Counted from the stretch's first letter, positions 1-10,782 are shown. The stretch: 64,000 nucleotides of DNA from Glycine soja (GCF_004193775.1 NC_041019.1:40940966-41004965); one strand, 5' to 3'. Notes: generated from the sequence alone by a model not told the origin. A program made the numbers and translations.

Positions 1-236
1 ACAAGTGTACCTTATGCAGTAGTATCAAGGACTCAAGTCCAAATATTAAACCCAAAGGACTAATTATGTTCCCAAAATAATATATATTGTAACTAAGTAA
101 TTGAAGAAAGAATTTAAAATTAAGATATGATTGATGAATAATTATCTAATGCAAAATTGAATCTAAACAAGCAAGATAATGTGAAAGATCATATGAGATG
201 AATATCTAGAAATTATGATTTGATTTCTATATATAT

Positions 237-354
237 GGGTCTGTTTGGATACAAGTCATAAGTACTTTTGACATCTTTTCTACTAGAAATATAAACCATT
301 TTTTCAGTAGATAAGCTCTTAAAAGTACTTCTAACCTTAGATCCAAACAGACTC
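237..354. mobile_element. MITE-like element with terminal inverted repeats
   Basis: The ends are inverted copies: GGGTCTGTTTGGAT at 237-250 and, read on the other strand, GAGTCTGTTTGGAT at 354-341. The similarity continues inward to an AAGTACTTTT block on both sides. The flanks are TATAT on both sides, so the exact target duplication cannot be fixed. There is no transposase, so this is a non-autonomous DNA element of about 118 bp. The superfamily is uncertain; hAT or PIF/Harbinger are both possible. Confidence 0.7.
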
Positions 355-1012
355 TATATACTGACACGCACTTGACAAGTCCTAAAAATATAGAGATACT
401 TATGTCCATTGACCACTAAGCAAGGTCAATTCTCATGACAAACAAGCCTTAAAAGGTTACCATTTTATAAATAGTTGCTTAACAACAATTGTGCAGCCAT
501 TAAATGCTTCTAAGTTAGTTTCAACTTTATGAAACATTACAAGTTAAAAGTCATAGGTCAATTAAATATTAAAAAAATGAATCATATATGAAAATTCTGC
601 CACAGATATTCTCATTCACTAGCATGAACTCTTCTGTTTCCATTGATCACTATCAATTGTAAAAAGGTTTTAAACTCTTATGATTACATAATGGTCCAAT
701 CCAGAAAATTTTGATAGCAAAGAATTGTATAATATTAGCATTCTCAAATTCACATTAAAAAAGGACAGAGACACTGTTCACAAAATCTAGATTCACCTTT
801 TACTTAATGACCTAGCATTGGCAGAAGCATTCAAAGTACAGTCCCTACCTTCCTTGTGTTGAAATGTAATTTTTTTATCAGAAAGAATAGGGCCGGCAAA
901 AGATGAAATTTCATATGCTTGGCAAAAATAATCACTGACACTTCAAATAGCACCCTGCAAGGACGTTATTTCCCTAAGAAAACATATTAATTAATTACTA
1001 TTGATCTAATTC
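355..1012. other. Unannotated intergenic DNA
   Basis: AT-rich sequence with no reading frame of interest, no recognisable repeat and no RNA gene visible. It is not shared with the tandem units further right. Confidence 0.5.
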
Positions 1013-1088
1013 ATTAAAAATTATAAATTTATGAGTGGATACTCATTAAATAAAAAATAAAATCTACTCAAATTTTATAATTTTTAAT
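1013..1088. repeat. AT-rich inverted repeat (hairpin, possible MITE)
   Basis: An arm at 1013-1036 (ATTAAAAATTATAAATTTAT, then GAGT) is matched by its near reverse complement at 1066-1088 (ACTCAAATTTTATAATTTTT, then AAT). The loop is about 30 bp. The low-complexity composition makes chance similarity possible, but the arms pair over more than 20 bases. Confidence 0.45.
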
Positions 1089-1689
1089 AATTATATCCAA
1101 TAATAAAAAATATATTTAAAAGAGGATGTTGTTAATATCTTTGCACACTAATATTATCTCTATTTTCCTTTTTCTTGAAGTCCTCGAAATTCATTTGAGA
1201 ATCACTTTCTTAATATAGAATTTGAATTTCATTTTATCAAGAAAGAAATATAACATAAATTGTCAGGAATCATTACATCATCACTAGTGCACTCATGACT
1301 TGTATGTCCAGCTAGTCGAGAATTTGATACATATCTCTATTAGGTAAGTCCTTAATAGTTGTAAATGCTCAATGGACTTGTCTGTCGATCAGTTTCAAAT
1401 AGCTACATGCCTAGTACATGTCAGCAGAGTTTTTCACAGGGACATCTTTGCATCTTGCAAACAGTTTTCAGCCATCATTTGAGTTGAAAGTTCTGAAATT
1501 AATAGCATTATTGTTTAAAAATTAAAAGAGAACTATTTTATGCCTTATATAATCTCGATAATACACATGGCCAGTTTCGTCAGGTTTTGACGATAACGGG
1601 ATGAGCCAATCTCTGCATTCTAATACTACTAGTCTACTGGACTAATTAAAATAAAAAATTAAAGAGATGCATAGCCTAAGCAAGTTTAC
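1089..1689. other. Intergenic or intronic DNA; no firm feature
   Basis: If the putative minus-strand gene start at 1690-1914 is real, this would be its downstream introns and exons. One stretch near 1560-1625 (minus) is open for about 20 codons after a TGCAG acceptor-like sequence, but I could not connect it in frame with the upstream exon. Nothing else is recognised. Confidence 0.3.
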
Positions 1690-1914
1690 TCCTGAAAGCA
1701 GAGCGGCTTCATCTTTAACATAAATATCATCTAGTAAGTGTTGGGATCCAATCAATCAATCTAGTTTGATTTTAACAGAATCATCAATCTTAACTACATA
1801 CTTTCTACTCATATAGAGAGAAATGACTTTATAAAAATGAATAAAATCTCATTGTGTTCCCATACTCAAAATCACGGTGAAAACTAAACGCAAAAGCATA
1901 CCTTGGTTAGCCAT
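1690..1914 (-). CDS. Putative 5' exons of an unknown minus-strand gene
   Basis: On the minus strand an ATG at 1914-1912 opens a 13-base exon ending CAAG at 1902, followed by a GTATGC donor. An acceptor ending ACTAG at 1731 leads into a second exon (1730-1690) that ends before GTAAAC. Joined, the two exons stay open and read MANQDDIYVKDEAALLSG. No protein family is recognised. The next exon could not be placed in frame, so the remainder, or a decayed remnant, would lie to the left. Short exons of this kind can arise by chance, so confidence is low. Confidence 0.22.
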
Positions 1915-2175
1915 AATGAAATGATCGAAGGTAGATGAGGATCAAGATTGGTTCTATGATCTATCTAGAGAACTTTATTTTCTTTTCTGTATTTTCTCGA
2001 TGGGGATAAAGAAAATAAGAAAGGGAAACTATAAGCCTGCCTCTCCTCTCTATAAATGGCACCATAACCTTTACATGGTATCTATACAGTTAGCCTTTCA
2101 TGACATATATGCTTTAGTCATAATTTTATATTGATTAGACCATTTTAATATGTTGGCTAATAATATAATGACCTA

Positions 2176-2177
<2 letters not shown>

Positions 2178-2235
<58 letters not shown>
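2178..2235. repeat. (AT)n microsatellite at the left edge of the array
   Basis: About 29 perfect AT dinucleotides. The sequence immediately to the right (TATGACCCAAAATTGC) recurs at the left edge of several later units, where it is preceded by a gypsy LTR end instead. The tract therefore marks the boundary between unique flanking DNA and the duplicated array. Confidence 0.9.
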
Positions 2236-2237
<2 letters not shown>

Positions 2238-4305
2238 CCCAAAATTGCTAATAGTAAGCCATTAATAATACCAAGAGAGTAATAATGTAGCGGTCAACAA
2301 TGACAAAATTCACAATTATACGTTAAATCCTATAGAACATTTATATTTCAACCATATATATTTCTTTGGTTGCTACATGCACACACCCAAGATCCTTATA
2401 CTAAAAAGAATATCAAGAGATCCAAATGCTTTGGGTTAAATTTGTCTTCTCTTCATCTTTCATATCTCATGGAACAAATATAAAATTTAAATATCTATTA
2501 GAGGCTGAAAACATATATATTTTAGTGTAAAAAAAATGTTAAATGTATTTGCATTGTTTTCTCCTTTGTTTATTTGATCCCTTGCGGTCTTTTTATCAAT
2601 GTATTAAAAGGTCAATTTGTGTTAATCTGTTTCCTTTTCAGCATATAAAATTGTTGTTGTCTTGTGTTTGTGTTTGCATAATTTAAATAGTTTACTCTAT
2701 CAGGACTGTTTGATGTGCTTGTTGATGGCTTCTTGATGGGAATAGAGTATTTTTTCTTCTATTTTCAATGTTTTCAACTTTTTCAATTTTCATATTCTCA
2801 AAAGGTGATTTGATCTTTTTGTTCTGTAATTGCTAAGCATGACTGAAAATGAATGCTCCCATTAGTTGGCCCAGAGTTAGGGAAGACATACAAGTATTTT
2901 CAATGTCCGTGATCAATGATCCAACCTCTATATTATATTCATATCCTCAAATAGTTTCTCCCCTTATTTTCAAGCTTCCTTGTAGCCAAAGGTAAAAGAG
3001 AACTTTCAATAAAAAAGCCATGTAAGTGACAAAAGAACTTATGTAAATATAACATTTTTTACATTGATTATGTATATAAGGAATGTAAAAGAATTTATAC
3101 AAATAGATTCAAATATTCAAATCTTGCTTGAGGCAAAAAAAATATATTTTAACTTTATAAGAACAAAAAAATATACTAAAATTTTTACAAAAACAAAGAT
3201 AATATTCAAAAAATCTCTAATTTTATGAGGGTAAAAAACATATTTTAACTTTTTTATGTAGTACAATTGTGTGAGATAGTGAGAGATTGCAACTGGTTGA
3301 GATATATATTAAAAATTATTTAATGAATAATATAATTTTTTAATAAATATATTATTGCAATTAAGAGTTACAAAAATCAAGTACAAATTCAAAAAAATGA
3401 AAGATGCAATCTAAACTAAATCTAAATTTAAAGAATAAAATTATAAATATTTTAAATTATTAAAACTTAATTTAATTATTATATTATTTACTCAATTCAG
3501 TAATATTTTTTGTTCCATGTAATGAAAGTTATAAAGCAACTAATATTTTTAAGCTTTAAACATAATTATATAACCATCCTAGAAGGTTCCTGCAATTACA
3601 CAAACATCTTTTTTTTTTTTTTTTTTTTTCCATTATAGTTACTTTCCCATCAAGAGGATGTTAGTGTAATATACAAGAAGGTGTTCATGTAATATTTTCA
3701 AACTCATAAGGAACTATTTCAAAGATATAGAGGGATTAGTGTAGTGATACAAAAAAAAAAGTGTTGTTATATGTAATTTGACAAAAACTCAAAAGATACA
3801 AATGTAATTTGTTCAAATAAACAATTTCAAAACAAATTAAGAGGTAATAAACATAATTTAAATTAAACAAAAATATGTGAGAATTCTTTTATGAGAAAGT
3901 TGGTGAAACACTCAAATCGAGAAATTAGTGGAAGATTTTAAAAAATGATATTTTATGCCTGAGTTGAAATTTGAAGAATAAATTTTACATAAATAAATTT
4001 TGTGCTAGCGGTAAAAATTTCCATCTATTAACTATTAAAAACAACTTTTATTAATTTTATTCAATTAAAATAAATTAATATATAAATTCTAAGGAAGCAA
4101 CCCGAGTCAGACTCACTTTATATATTTACATGAATACACATATCAAAATTAGAGAATATCTATTATGTCAAATAGCAAGCAGCATGTTTATACATTTTTT
4201 ATTTATTTAAGAAAAGTCTAATATATATACAAAATAAAATCTATTAAAGTTGTCATTATTAGATTATAACCGTTAAAGATTGCCCGCTCTATTATCTTGT
4301 ACTGG

Positions 4306-4343
<38 letters not shown>

Positions 4344-4552
4344 AAGGCTAGACTGCTGGGTATTATTTTAACTACTTTTTATCCTATAAAAGTCCCACTC
4401 ACATCTTTGTTTTACCCATCAGCCATATATTTCCTCTGTTTCACGCACAACCTTAGGTTCAGCTTTCCTTCCATTGGGGATTCATTCATCTCAGTTTTTC
4501 ATATTTTCACATCAATAATAGTAGGCCATCAAACCAATAGCAAAAGCAGAAC
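2236..4552 (+). repeat. Promoter segment of unit 1, first copy
   Basis: This AT-rich segment of about 2.3 kb is homologous to the DNA upstream of the other bromodomain copies. Landmarks in order are ACCCAAAATTGC, CATATATATTTCTTTGG, TTTCTCCTTTGTTTATTTGA, a T-run near 3609-3629, an (ATT)n tract at about 4311-4341 and a TATA-like box TATAAAAG near 4385. It should normally lead into the bromodomain start codon, but here ends in a dead start at 4537. No coding potential from an ATG is seen. Confidence 0.8.
4537..4552 (+). pseudogene. Bromodomain gene remnant with mutated start codon
   Basis: The context AAACCAATGGCAAAAGCAGA of the intact genes appears here as AAACCAATAGCAAAAGCAGA, so ATG has become ATA. 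The match stops after 16 bases and joins a second copy of the 5'-UTR sequence (TTAAGTTCAGCTTTCC). This is the stub left by a duplication or deletion between two promoter copies. Confidence 0.75.
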
Positions 4553-5548
4553 TTAAGTTCAGCTTTCCTTTCCATTTGGAATTCATGTATATAAGGAATG
4601 TAAAAAAAGTTATACAAATAGATTCAAATATTTAAATCTTGCTGGAGATAAAAAAATATATATTTTAATTTTATAAGAAAAAAAAATATACAAAATTTTT
4701 TATAAGAACAAAGTTAATATTCAAAAATTTCTAATTTTATGAGGGTGAAACATATTTTAACTTTTTTATGTAGTACAATTGTGTGAGATAGTGAGAGATT
4801 ACAAGTGGTTGAGATATATATTAAAAATTATTTAATGAATAATATAATTTTTTAATAAATATATTATTGCAATTAAGATTTAAAAAAATCAAGTACAAAT
4901 TCAATAAAAGGAGAGATGCAATCTAAACTAAATCTAAATTTAAAGAATAGAATTATAAACATTTTAAATTATTAAAACTTAATTTAATTATTATATTATT
5001 TACTCAATTCAGTAATGTTTTTTTCCCCATGTAATGAAAGTTATAAAGCAATTAATATTTTTAAGCTTTAAACATAATTATATAACCTTCCTGGAAGTTT
5101 CATACAATTACACAAACATTTTTTTTTTTTACCATTATAATTACTTTCCCTTTAAGAGGAAGTTAGTGTAACATACAAGAAGGTGTTCATGTAATATTTT
5201 CAAACTTATAAGTAAATATTTCAAAGATATAGAGGGATTAGTGTACTTATACAAAAAAAAGGTCGTGTTATATGTAATTTGAGAAAAAACTCGAAAGATA
5301 CAATGTAATTTGTTTAAATAAACAATTTCAAAACAAATTAAGAGATAATAAACATAATTTAAATCAAACAAAAATATGTGAGAATTCTTTCATGAGAAAG
5401 TTGTTGAAACACTCAAATTCAGAAATTAGCGAAGGATCTTAAAAAAATGATATTTTACATCTGAGTTGAAATTTGAAGAGTAGATTTTGCATAAATAAAC
5501 TTTGTGTTAGCCCTAAAAATCTGCATCTATTAACTATTAAAAATAACC

Positions 5549-6115
5549 TGTTAACTCATTGGCAAGTGTACCAAATTTGTCAGAAGTACTAAAGTAGTCA
5601 GAAGAGTTTCGAGTGTCGAATCCATGGACTTTGTTTGTACAATGCAAACCCAATTTATAAGCCAGATATAAGAATTTTAAAGAAATATATTAGTTAAGAT
5701 AAAGATTTAAAGATAAAAATAGAAGATAAAAAATAAAAGATTTAAAGTAAAAGATTTAAAGATAAATATAGAAGATAAGAAAAGTAAAAGATAAGAGAAA
5801 ATAAAAGATTAAGAAAAAGATAAGATAAGATAAAAAAATAAAAGATAAAAATAGAAGATAAAAGAAATAAAATAGAATTTGATAAGGTTGGGACCTGCGC
5901 TGTCTTGTTTGCCTAAAATGTATGAGTTTATGATTTTTTTTTATCAATTTAGTTGACTTTGTTCTAGCCACATCTGTTGATTCACTTGTCCCTGATTCTT
6001 CACTATGACAAACCTATTTTATTTATCTATTTTTCAAATTCTTTGCAAAGACTCAACAAATAAAATGCATGAAATATGAATTCTAGATGCTTGCAAGAAT
6101 GCATGAACATAAAAT
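5549..6115 (-). mobile_element. Diverged gypsy LTR fragment in the gene 1 promoter
   Basis: It begins TGTTAACTCATTGGCAAGTG, matching the edge of the G1 LTRs elsewhere in the window (TGTTAACGGTTTGGCAAGTG). It keeps other LTR landmarks: GAGTGTCGAAT, CTTGTTTGCCTA and AAAATGCATGAA. The rest of the LTR, including its TATA region, is missing. It replaces about 100 bp of the usual promoter segment and ends about 390 bp upstream of the start codon. Confidence 0.7.
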
Positions 6116-6288
6116 TATTATATCAAAATTAGAGAATATCCATTACAAATAGCATGCAGCATGTTTATACATCTTTTATTTATTTAAGAAAAGTGTAATA
6201 TATATACAAAATAAAATCTATTAAAGTTGTCATTATTAGATTATAACGGTTATAGATTAATTGCCCGCTCTATTATCTTGTAGTGGTC

Positions 6289-6311
6289 ATTATTATTATT
6301 ATTATTATTAT
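6289..6311 (+). repeat. (ATT)n tract in the gene 1 promoter
   Basis: About seven to eight ATT units, roughly 50 bp upstream of the TATA box. The same position carries tracts of very different length in the other copies: about 4311-4341, 13565-13604, 41126-41197, 52594-52610 and 62193-62223. Confidence 0.85.
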
Positions 6312-6361
6312 ATCATGAAGGCTAGACTGCTGCTTATTATTTTAACTACTTTTTATCATCC

Positions 6362-6368
6362 TATAAAT
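6362..6368 (+). promoter_or_regulatory. TATA box of bromodomain gene 1
   Basis: TATAAAT lies 145 bp upstream of the ATG, in a block conserved among the gene copies (CTATAAATATCCCACTGACA in copy 52653). A pyrimidine-rich leader follows. No experimental transcription start is known from the sequence alone. Confidence 0.6.
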
Positions 6369-6506
6369 ATTCCACTGACATCTTTGTTTTACCCACCCAC
6401 CGTATATTCGCACAACCTTAAGTTCAGCTTTCCTTTCCTTCCATTGGGGATTCATTCATCTCAGTTTTTCATATTTTCACATCAATTGTAGTAGGCCACC
6501 AAACCA

Positions 6507-7304
6507 ATGGCAAAAGCAGAACATCCTCGGAGAAAACTCGTTATAAAGATCTTCTCTCCAGGTTCTAAAGTTTCTTATTCTTGTGGTACCAACACTCCAA
6601 AAGATTCAATAGTGTCCAAAGTGTGTGAGCTGAAGAATAAGAAGGGTTATTATGCGATGACAATGTGGGTTAACACTGAAAACCCATCAGAATCTTGTGT
6701 CACTGATTCAAGAAATTCAAGAACTGAAATGGCAACATGGGATAACACTAAAAACCCGTCGGAAGTATGTGAGTCGAAGAAAAAGAAGGAGGATACTGTG
6801 CGTGTGGAGTGCAAGAACAGAGAGAAGAAGAAACGAAAGGTGGAGCACGTAATGATGATGGACCGTTGCAAGAAGATGCAATGCTGGGCGATGTTGAAGC
6901 GTTTGATGGTAGGAAGGGATGCGTGGGCTTTACAGAAGGATGTTCTTCATCCAAAGATTTTGTACGTTCTTGATAAGTCTGAAGCCATGAAAAAGCCAAA
7001 GGGTATGGAGGATATTGAGTCAAAGTTGAAGAATTCGGATTACTCAGAAGCTTATGAGTTTGTGGATGATGTGAGGCTTGTGTTGTCTTATGCATTGCAA
7101 TACCCTCCAAGGAGTGAGGTTCACAGAACTGCAACAAGGATCACCGAGGGTTTTGAGGTCAATTGGAAAACTATGAAGGAGAAGTGGATGCGTGAGGCCG
7201 AAGAGACGAACAAGATTTGCAAGAGGGAATTACATGTGTGTCCAAATGAAAGAAGTCAAGTGAGTAATCATCTCACAAAAAGGAGCAATATTTTTATGTG
7301 CTGA
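6507..7304 (+). CDS. Small divergent bromodomain protein, intact copy 1
   Basis: A single-exon frame of 265 codons starting at ATG in a good plant context (AAACCAATGGC). Residues 1-120 are basic and low in complexity, with a monopartite nuclear signal KKKRKV at 107-112. Residues about 121-228 align with plant GTE-type bromodomains: CWAMLKRLM (helix Z), PKGMEDIESKL (the usual HPMDLGTVKSRL), EFVDDVRL (helix B) and ALQYPPRSEVH (the usual NALTYNPKGQDVH). The acetyl-lysine-anchoring Asn is Pro at residue 200 and the WPF shelf is not recognisable, so ligand binding is doubtful. No NET/ET domain follows, and the protein is shorter than typical GTE factors. A nuclear location is inferred from the basic signal. 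The gene faces the antisense kinase fragment downstream. It could be a recently duplicated, poorly constrained gene or a pseudogene that happens to be open. Confidence 0.75.
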   Translation: MAKAEHPRRKLVIKIFSPGSKVSYSCGTNTPKDSIVSKVCELKNKKGYYAMTMWVNTENPSESCVTDSRNSRTEMATWDNTKNPSEVCESKKKKEDTVRVECKNREKKKRKVEHVMMMDRCKKMQCWAMLKRLMVGRDAWALQKDVLHPKILYVLDKSEAMKKPKGMEDIESKLKNSDYSEAYEFVDDVRLVLSYALQYPPRSEVHRTATRITEGFEVNWKTMKEKWMREAEETNKICKRELHVCPNERSQVSNHLTKRSNIFMC

Positions 7305-8174
7305 TTCAAAATAGCTTCTCACCACAAGTCAAGAAAGCTATGCCAATAAGGGTCATTATGAGCAGCATGGACATTACCCCTCTTCAACAGTTTCATTTAA
7401 TTACCTGGTTTATTCATTTTTATGTATAAAGTATCTATTGAGTTTCACGTAAGAAGTTTCTACTGTTTCTATTTTGAGTTGTAAGATTACTCCTCAATAA
7501 CAAGAAAGTTCTGTTATGTTATGTTTGTTGTGTTCCGTATCTCCTTGATGTTCTTGACATGACTTTGAAAAACATTTTATTATTACGTAATAAAGCAGCA
7601 CGGATTACAATTTATCAAGTAATTAACCCCAAATTGATTGATTATGGAAAGGACTTCATCAATACACTACTGTTGGTTCTCGATGAGTATCATCAAGTTG
7701 ATTCCGAAGTATTTTTTTTAAGGGTTAAATAAGTTTAGTCAGTAAATTTGACCTAAAAGCGTCACTGACTATGGTTGGTTGAAAAACCCTGGACTATATG
7801 ACCTACTTCACTACCTAAGCTGACTGTCTTTCTCGCCATGCACTCTAGGTCGACTAAGATTGGCACCCAACTATGTAGCATCGACAAATCCAAGATTCAT
7901 CTCATCTTGAAGCAGATTTTTCATGCTCACGACACTCAAGTTAAGACTGAATTTGGGAGCAGGCCAAGGTTCTTCATGCCAACAGCATTCAAAATCTTTA
8001 TGGGTTTCCCCTACATCACCAAGGTCAATTGCTGAAGTGCATTTGGATTTAATCCTACACTCATCCCTCTATTTATGAGAAGTAACATTAAACCTATGAG
8101 TAGATAGAGATATAAATATGTATGTTATTAATACATAACATGGTGTTGAGAAGAAAAGTGCACTGAATACTTAC
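7305..8174 (+). other. 3' flank of bromodomain gene 1
   Basis: A probable 3'-UTR with a polyadenylation signal AATAAA at 7589-7594; the flank is also present after copies 2 and 5. A stretch near 7720-7770 (GGGTTAAATAAGTTTAGTC) resembles termini of common legume DNA elements. An ATG frame at 7838-8035 (65 codons) is also found at 21553 but lacks its start codon in the copy near 63750, and matches nothing I recognise. From about 8036 to 8174 the sequence reads on the minus strand as an intron of the kinase fragment. Confidence 0.5.
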
Positions 8175-8266
8175 CAACCGTTCTTGCTCAGAAGACCTCT
8201 CTGCAAAGCAGCTCTTCTTAATTCTCTTCATAGCAACATCTGTTCCCCGCCATTTTCCATGATAAA
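8175..8266 (-). pseudogene. Raf-like kinase exon fragment (kinase N-lobe)
   Basis: Read on the minus strand, this encodes [20 protein letters not shown] and ends SSEQERL before a GTAAGT donor at 8174. That is the N-lobe of a plant Raf-like MAPKKK, including the VAxK lysine region. It is joined out of frame near 8266 to the pre-kinase exon, so the exon encoding the glycine-rich loop start and the intervening intron were deleted. The intact donor shows the fragment came from genomic DNA rather than spliced mRNA. Confidence 0.8.
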
Positions 8267-10285
8267 CCATTCATGTCTTCTACTACAACAAACGGCTCCA
8301 CTCGATTTGCATCATTACACCTTCTTAATTGTTCTGAAATTTTATCTTCAACTTTCGACATTCCAGAGGCAGAGTATTCGGGGATAATCTGACTCACCAT
8401 TTTACCAGTGCTGATAATAAAGTCATCAAGATAAGATGGTGCAATTTTAAAAGACATAATATTGCTTGAATTATCCTGGTCATTCAATGGCATGTTTAGA
8501 TTTGCACTGAGATCATCACGAAATGCAGCAGGATACAAACTTGCAGAGCTTACAGTAGGGTTTTCTTGAAAACCTGCAGCCCTCTGATTCTTACAAGGAT
8601 GAATTTGTTCGGCTTTAAGAGAATCTGGGTGAATGGACAGCTCGAACATATGATCTCCTTGAGAAAATTTGTCACAAGAGCCTACTTCACAATTTAAAAT
8701 TGGAGCATTTAAATCAAAATTTCTGGTCAATGAAAAATCATTCCCTTGTTCACCATTCAGACCTTCAGCCAAAGCACATTTTTTGTGATGACTAGTCCTT
8801 TGGCTCATGTCAGGATCAGATCGGGCCCTTCCCACTAGATTATTTAGAGAGAGGCCCATCACGTCTGATGAAACAGGAACTATACCCTCAGAAGGTAGCT
8901 CCCAATTCTTTTGCATATTAATCTTAGCATTGAAGTTATTAGCAGGGAAGGACTCCAAAAGGTGCAATTCAGGCACATGTCCCATATCAATGACAGTTGA
9001 TTTCACCTCATGAACCTTGCTATCCAGAAAAATTGGATTCTTTTCTTCAATTAACTTCATCCTTTCTAATTTTACAGAATTTTCCTGAATATCCTCAGCA
9101 ACATAGTTGGTTCCACTCAATTCAGTTTGAACAACAAGGTTCTTTTTTTCAGTTATAATGCTATCCATCATATGAGGCTCAGATGTAATGCAATGGAGAA
9201 GATGTCAAATCTTGCCTTTTGTGTGGCTCAGATGACTCAACTTTTGGTGTCTTACTTTGCATTTGAGGATGATGGACAATGGACTTATGCTGATTTTCCA
9301 TAAGGTTCACCTGTGAGACTTTATGGGGTAGAATTGAAGATAATTGACACTTTTTAAGGTTAATGCAGAAAGATTGACCAAATCCATTTTGCAAGATGTA
9401 ACCAGACCTTGCTCCACTCTCGTTCAACTGTGGATCAGATAAGGCATGGGGCATCCCATGAGGGGAGTCAGTAATTCCATAAGATTCACCCTGTTGATAG
9501 ATTAGATCATCCAAGCGTGAAAGAGGATTTTCAGAGTAGACTCTTCTTTCCTTTTGCATGGACCTTCCACCAAAAATTTCATCACTGTAACCATCACTTG
9601 GATTAACATATAAGGGAGTCACTAATTCATTGCCAGGATTGTAGTCCAAATGCCTATTGAGCTTTTTGGGCCGACCAACATCCCCATGCTGATAAGGATG
9701 GGTGTCGCTTGACAAAGTAGCAGCCGCTTGTTGAGGGTATCTGCAATCCGCAGTTCTTATATTGGAGTACTCAGGATGTAGCTGAGCAGTAGAAAATGAT
9801 GCATTGCTCTCAATACTTCCCTGGCATGAGTTGTTACCCAGCAATTGTATATAACCTGTGCTAGAACCTGTTACCTGGATTGGAGTGGGAGGAATTGGCA
9901 AGGGCCTTTGGAAATTCATGGAATCATTCAAAATTCCATTTGGATTTAAAGCATTAATACCATTCCTGATCTCCAACAGAGAAGAGCATTTGGAATTTTC
10001 CAAAAAACTAAAGCCAAATTCAATTCTGTCCCAAATGGGACTGGCTTCATCTGTCAAACTTTGCCCACCAATGTTTGTCCTAGTAGGGTCTCACATGTCA
10101 TTCACGACAACAACATATTGGTAATCACGATCACTCTGCCGAACAGCACTTGCATCTGTCGATGATGTCTCTTCAGATTCACCTAAAGGAACTAAAAATA
10201 TTCTGAGTTTTTGAGAACCTTCATGCCTTTCAAGCCCATCGTTTCCTCCATCAGAGAAAACAGATATTAAAACATTTCTATGTAG
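8267..10285 (-). pseudogene. PB1/Raf-like kinase gene fragment, copy A
   Basis: This minus-strand stretch encodes the end of a PB1 domain (LRIFLVPLGESEE) and the long low-complexity linker of a PB1-containing (B-group) Raf-like protein kinase. Recognisable blocks are DYQYVVVVN, RPLPIPPTPIQVTGSSTGYI, SDGYSDEIFGGRSMQKERR, LSRLDDLIYQQGESYG and [11 protein letters not shown]. Frameshifts and a stop near 9172-9178 and 10057-10091 break it into three pieces. It lacks the PB1 start and most of the kinase domain. Upstream on its own strand it is fused to gypsy gag at about 10285. Family assignment is from recalled features of these kinases; no search was run. Confidence 0.8.
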
Positions 10286-10647
10286 GTGGCTAGATGAGCA
10301 CAAGGATCCTCATTTGGTAGACCGTGGAAGAGGATTCCTTGTATTAGTAGTACAAGAGAATGAGGATAAGAAATGTTGGCCGCTTGAACCTCCGGCCTTG
10401 CAATGCTTGTGAAGAATTGTGGAGTTGCTGTACTAGAGTAGTCCCCTAGCGTCATTTGTCGTGCATGTTCCTCTTCCATTTGAATGTAGCTTTGTGGAGT
10501 GGGAGGAGGTGAGGTTTGACTGCATCCTTGTGCTTCCTTTTCCCTTCTTTTTCTTGCCGCGTTGTTACGCCTGCAAGTGGCTTCAATTTCCAAGTTGATA
10601 GGAGCTAAATCTCTAGCTGCAGTTCTACCTCCCATACACAAAAACAA
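10286..10647 (-). pseudogene. Gypsy gag N-terminus fused to the kinase fragment (unit 1)
   Basis: It begins MFLCMGGRTAARDLAPINLE and runs through EATCRRNNAARKRRE, TPQFFTSIARPEVQAANISY and GLPNEDPCAHLATYIEMF. This is the N-terminal part of the gag of an Athila-like gypsy element. The full gag seen at 37381-37596 continues past HLATYIKIC, whereas here the frame stops just after YIEM, where kinase sequence begins. It is a truncated remnant. Confidence 0.8.
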
Positions 10648-10764
10648 GCACTACCGTGCAAATTATGGAAGAAAAGAATGGAGAAGAAAAATAGTAAAAA
10701 TAAAGAATAAAAGAATTATTGCTTACGAATTGAAAATGTATGGCAACCTAGTACGAAGACAAAA

Positions 10765-10782
10765 TCCCCGACAACGGCGCCA
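10765..10782 (-). promoter_or_regulatory. G1 primer-binding site, unit 1
   Basis: The minus strand reads TGGCGCCGTTGTCGGGGA, the tRNA-Asp-type primer site typical of Athila/Calypso-like gypsy elements, with one change (T for C) relative to the copy at 59226. It lies 6 bp from the LTR edge. Confidence 0.85.

Larger units (their letters stand above)
4553..6506 (+). repeat. Promoter segment of unit 1, second copy (drives the intact gene)
   Basis: From about 4588 (TGTATATAAGGAATG) this repeats the sequence at 3070-4530 and ends at the start codon of the intact gene at 6507. It differs from the other promoters in carrying an LTR fragment (5549-6115) in place of a stretch present in the first copy. 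Purine-rich AAAGATAA repeats at about 5690-5880 belong to that fragment. Confidence 0.75.

Noticed and set aside
3609..3629. T-run as a poly(A) tail of a retrocopy
   Set aside because: It is present at the same place in all promoter segments with varying length and is not next to any gene fragment.
6748..7137. 129-codon frame antisense to the bromodomain gene, also at 20459
   Set aside because: It is the mirror of a purine-rich coding strand. The sense frame has a recognisable fold, while the antisense one has none.
7838..8035. 65-codon ATG frame in the 3' flank, present in two other units
   Set aside because: No family was recognised, the start codon is deleted in the copy near 63750, and unit 2 reads into a different tail. 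I kept it only as part of the flank description.
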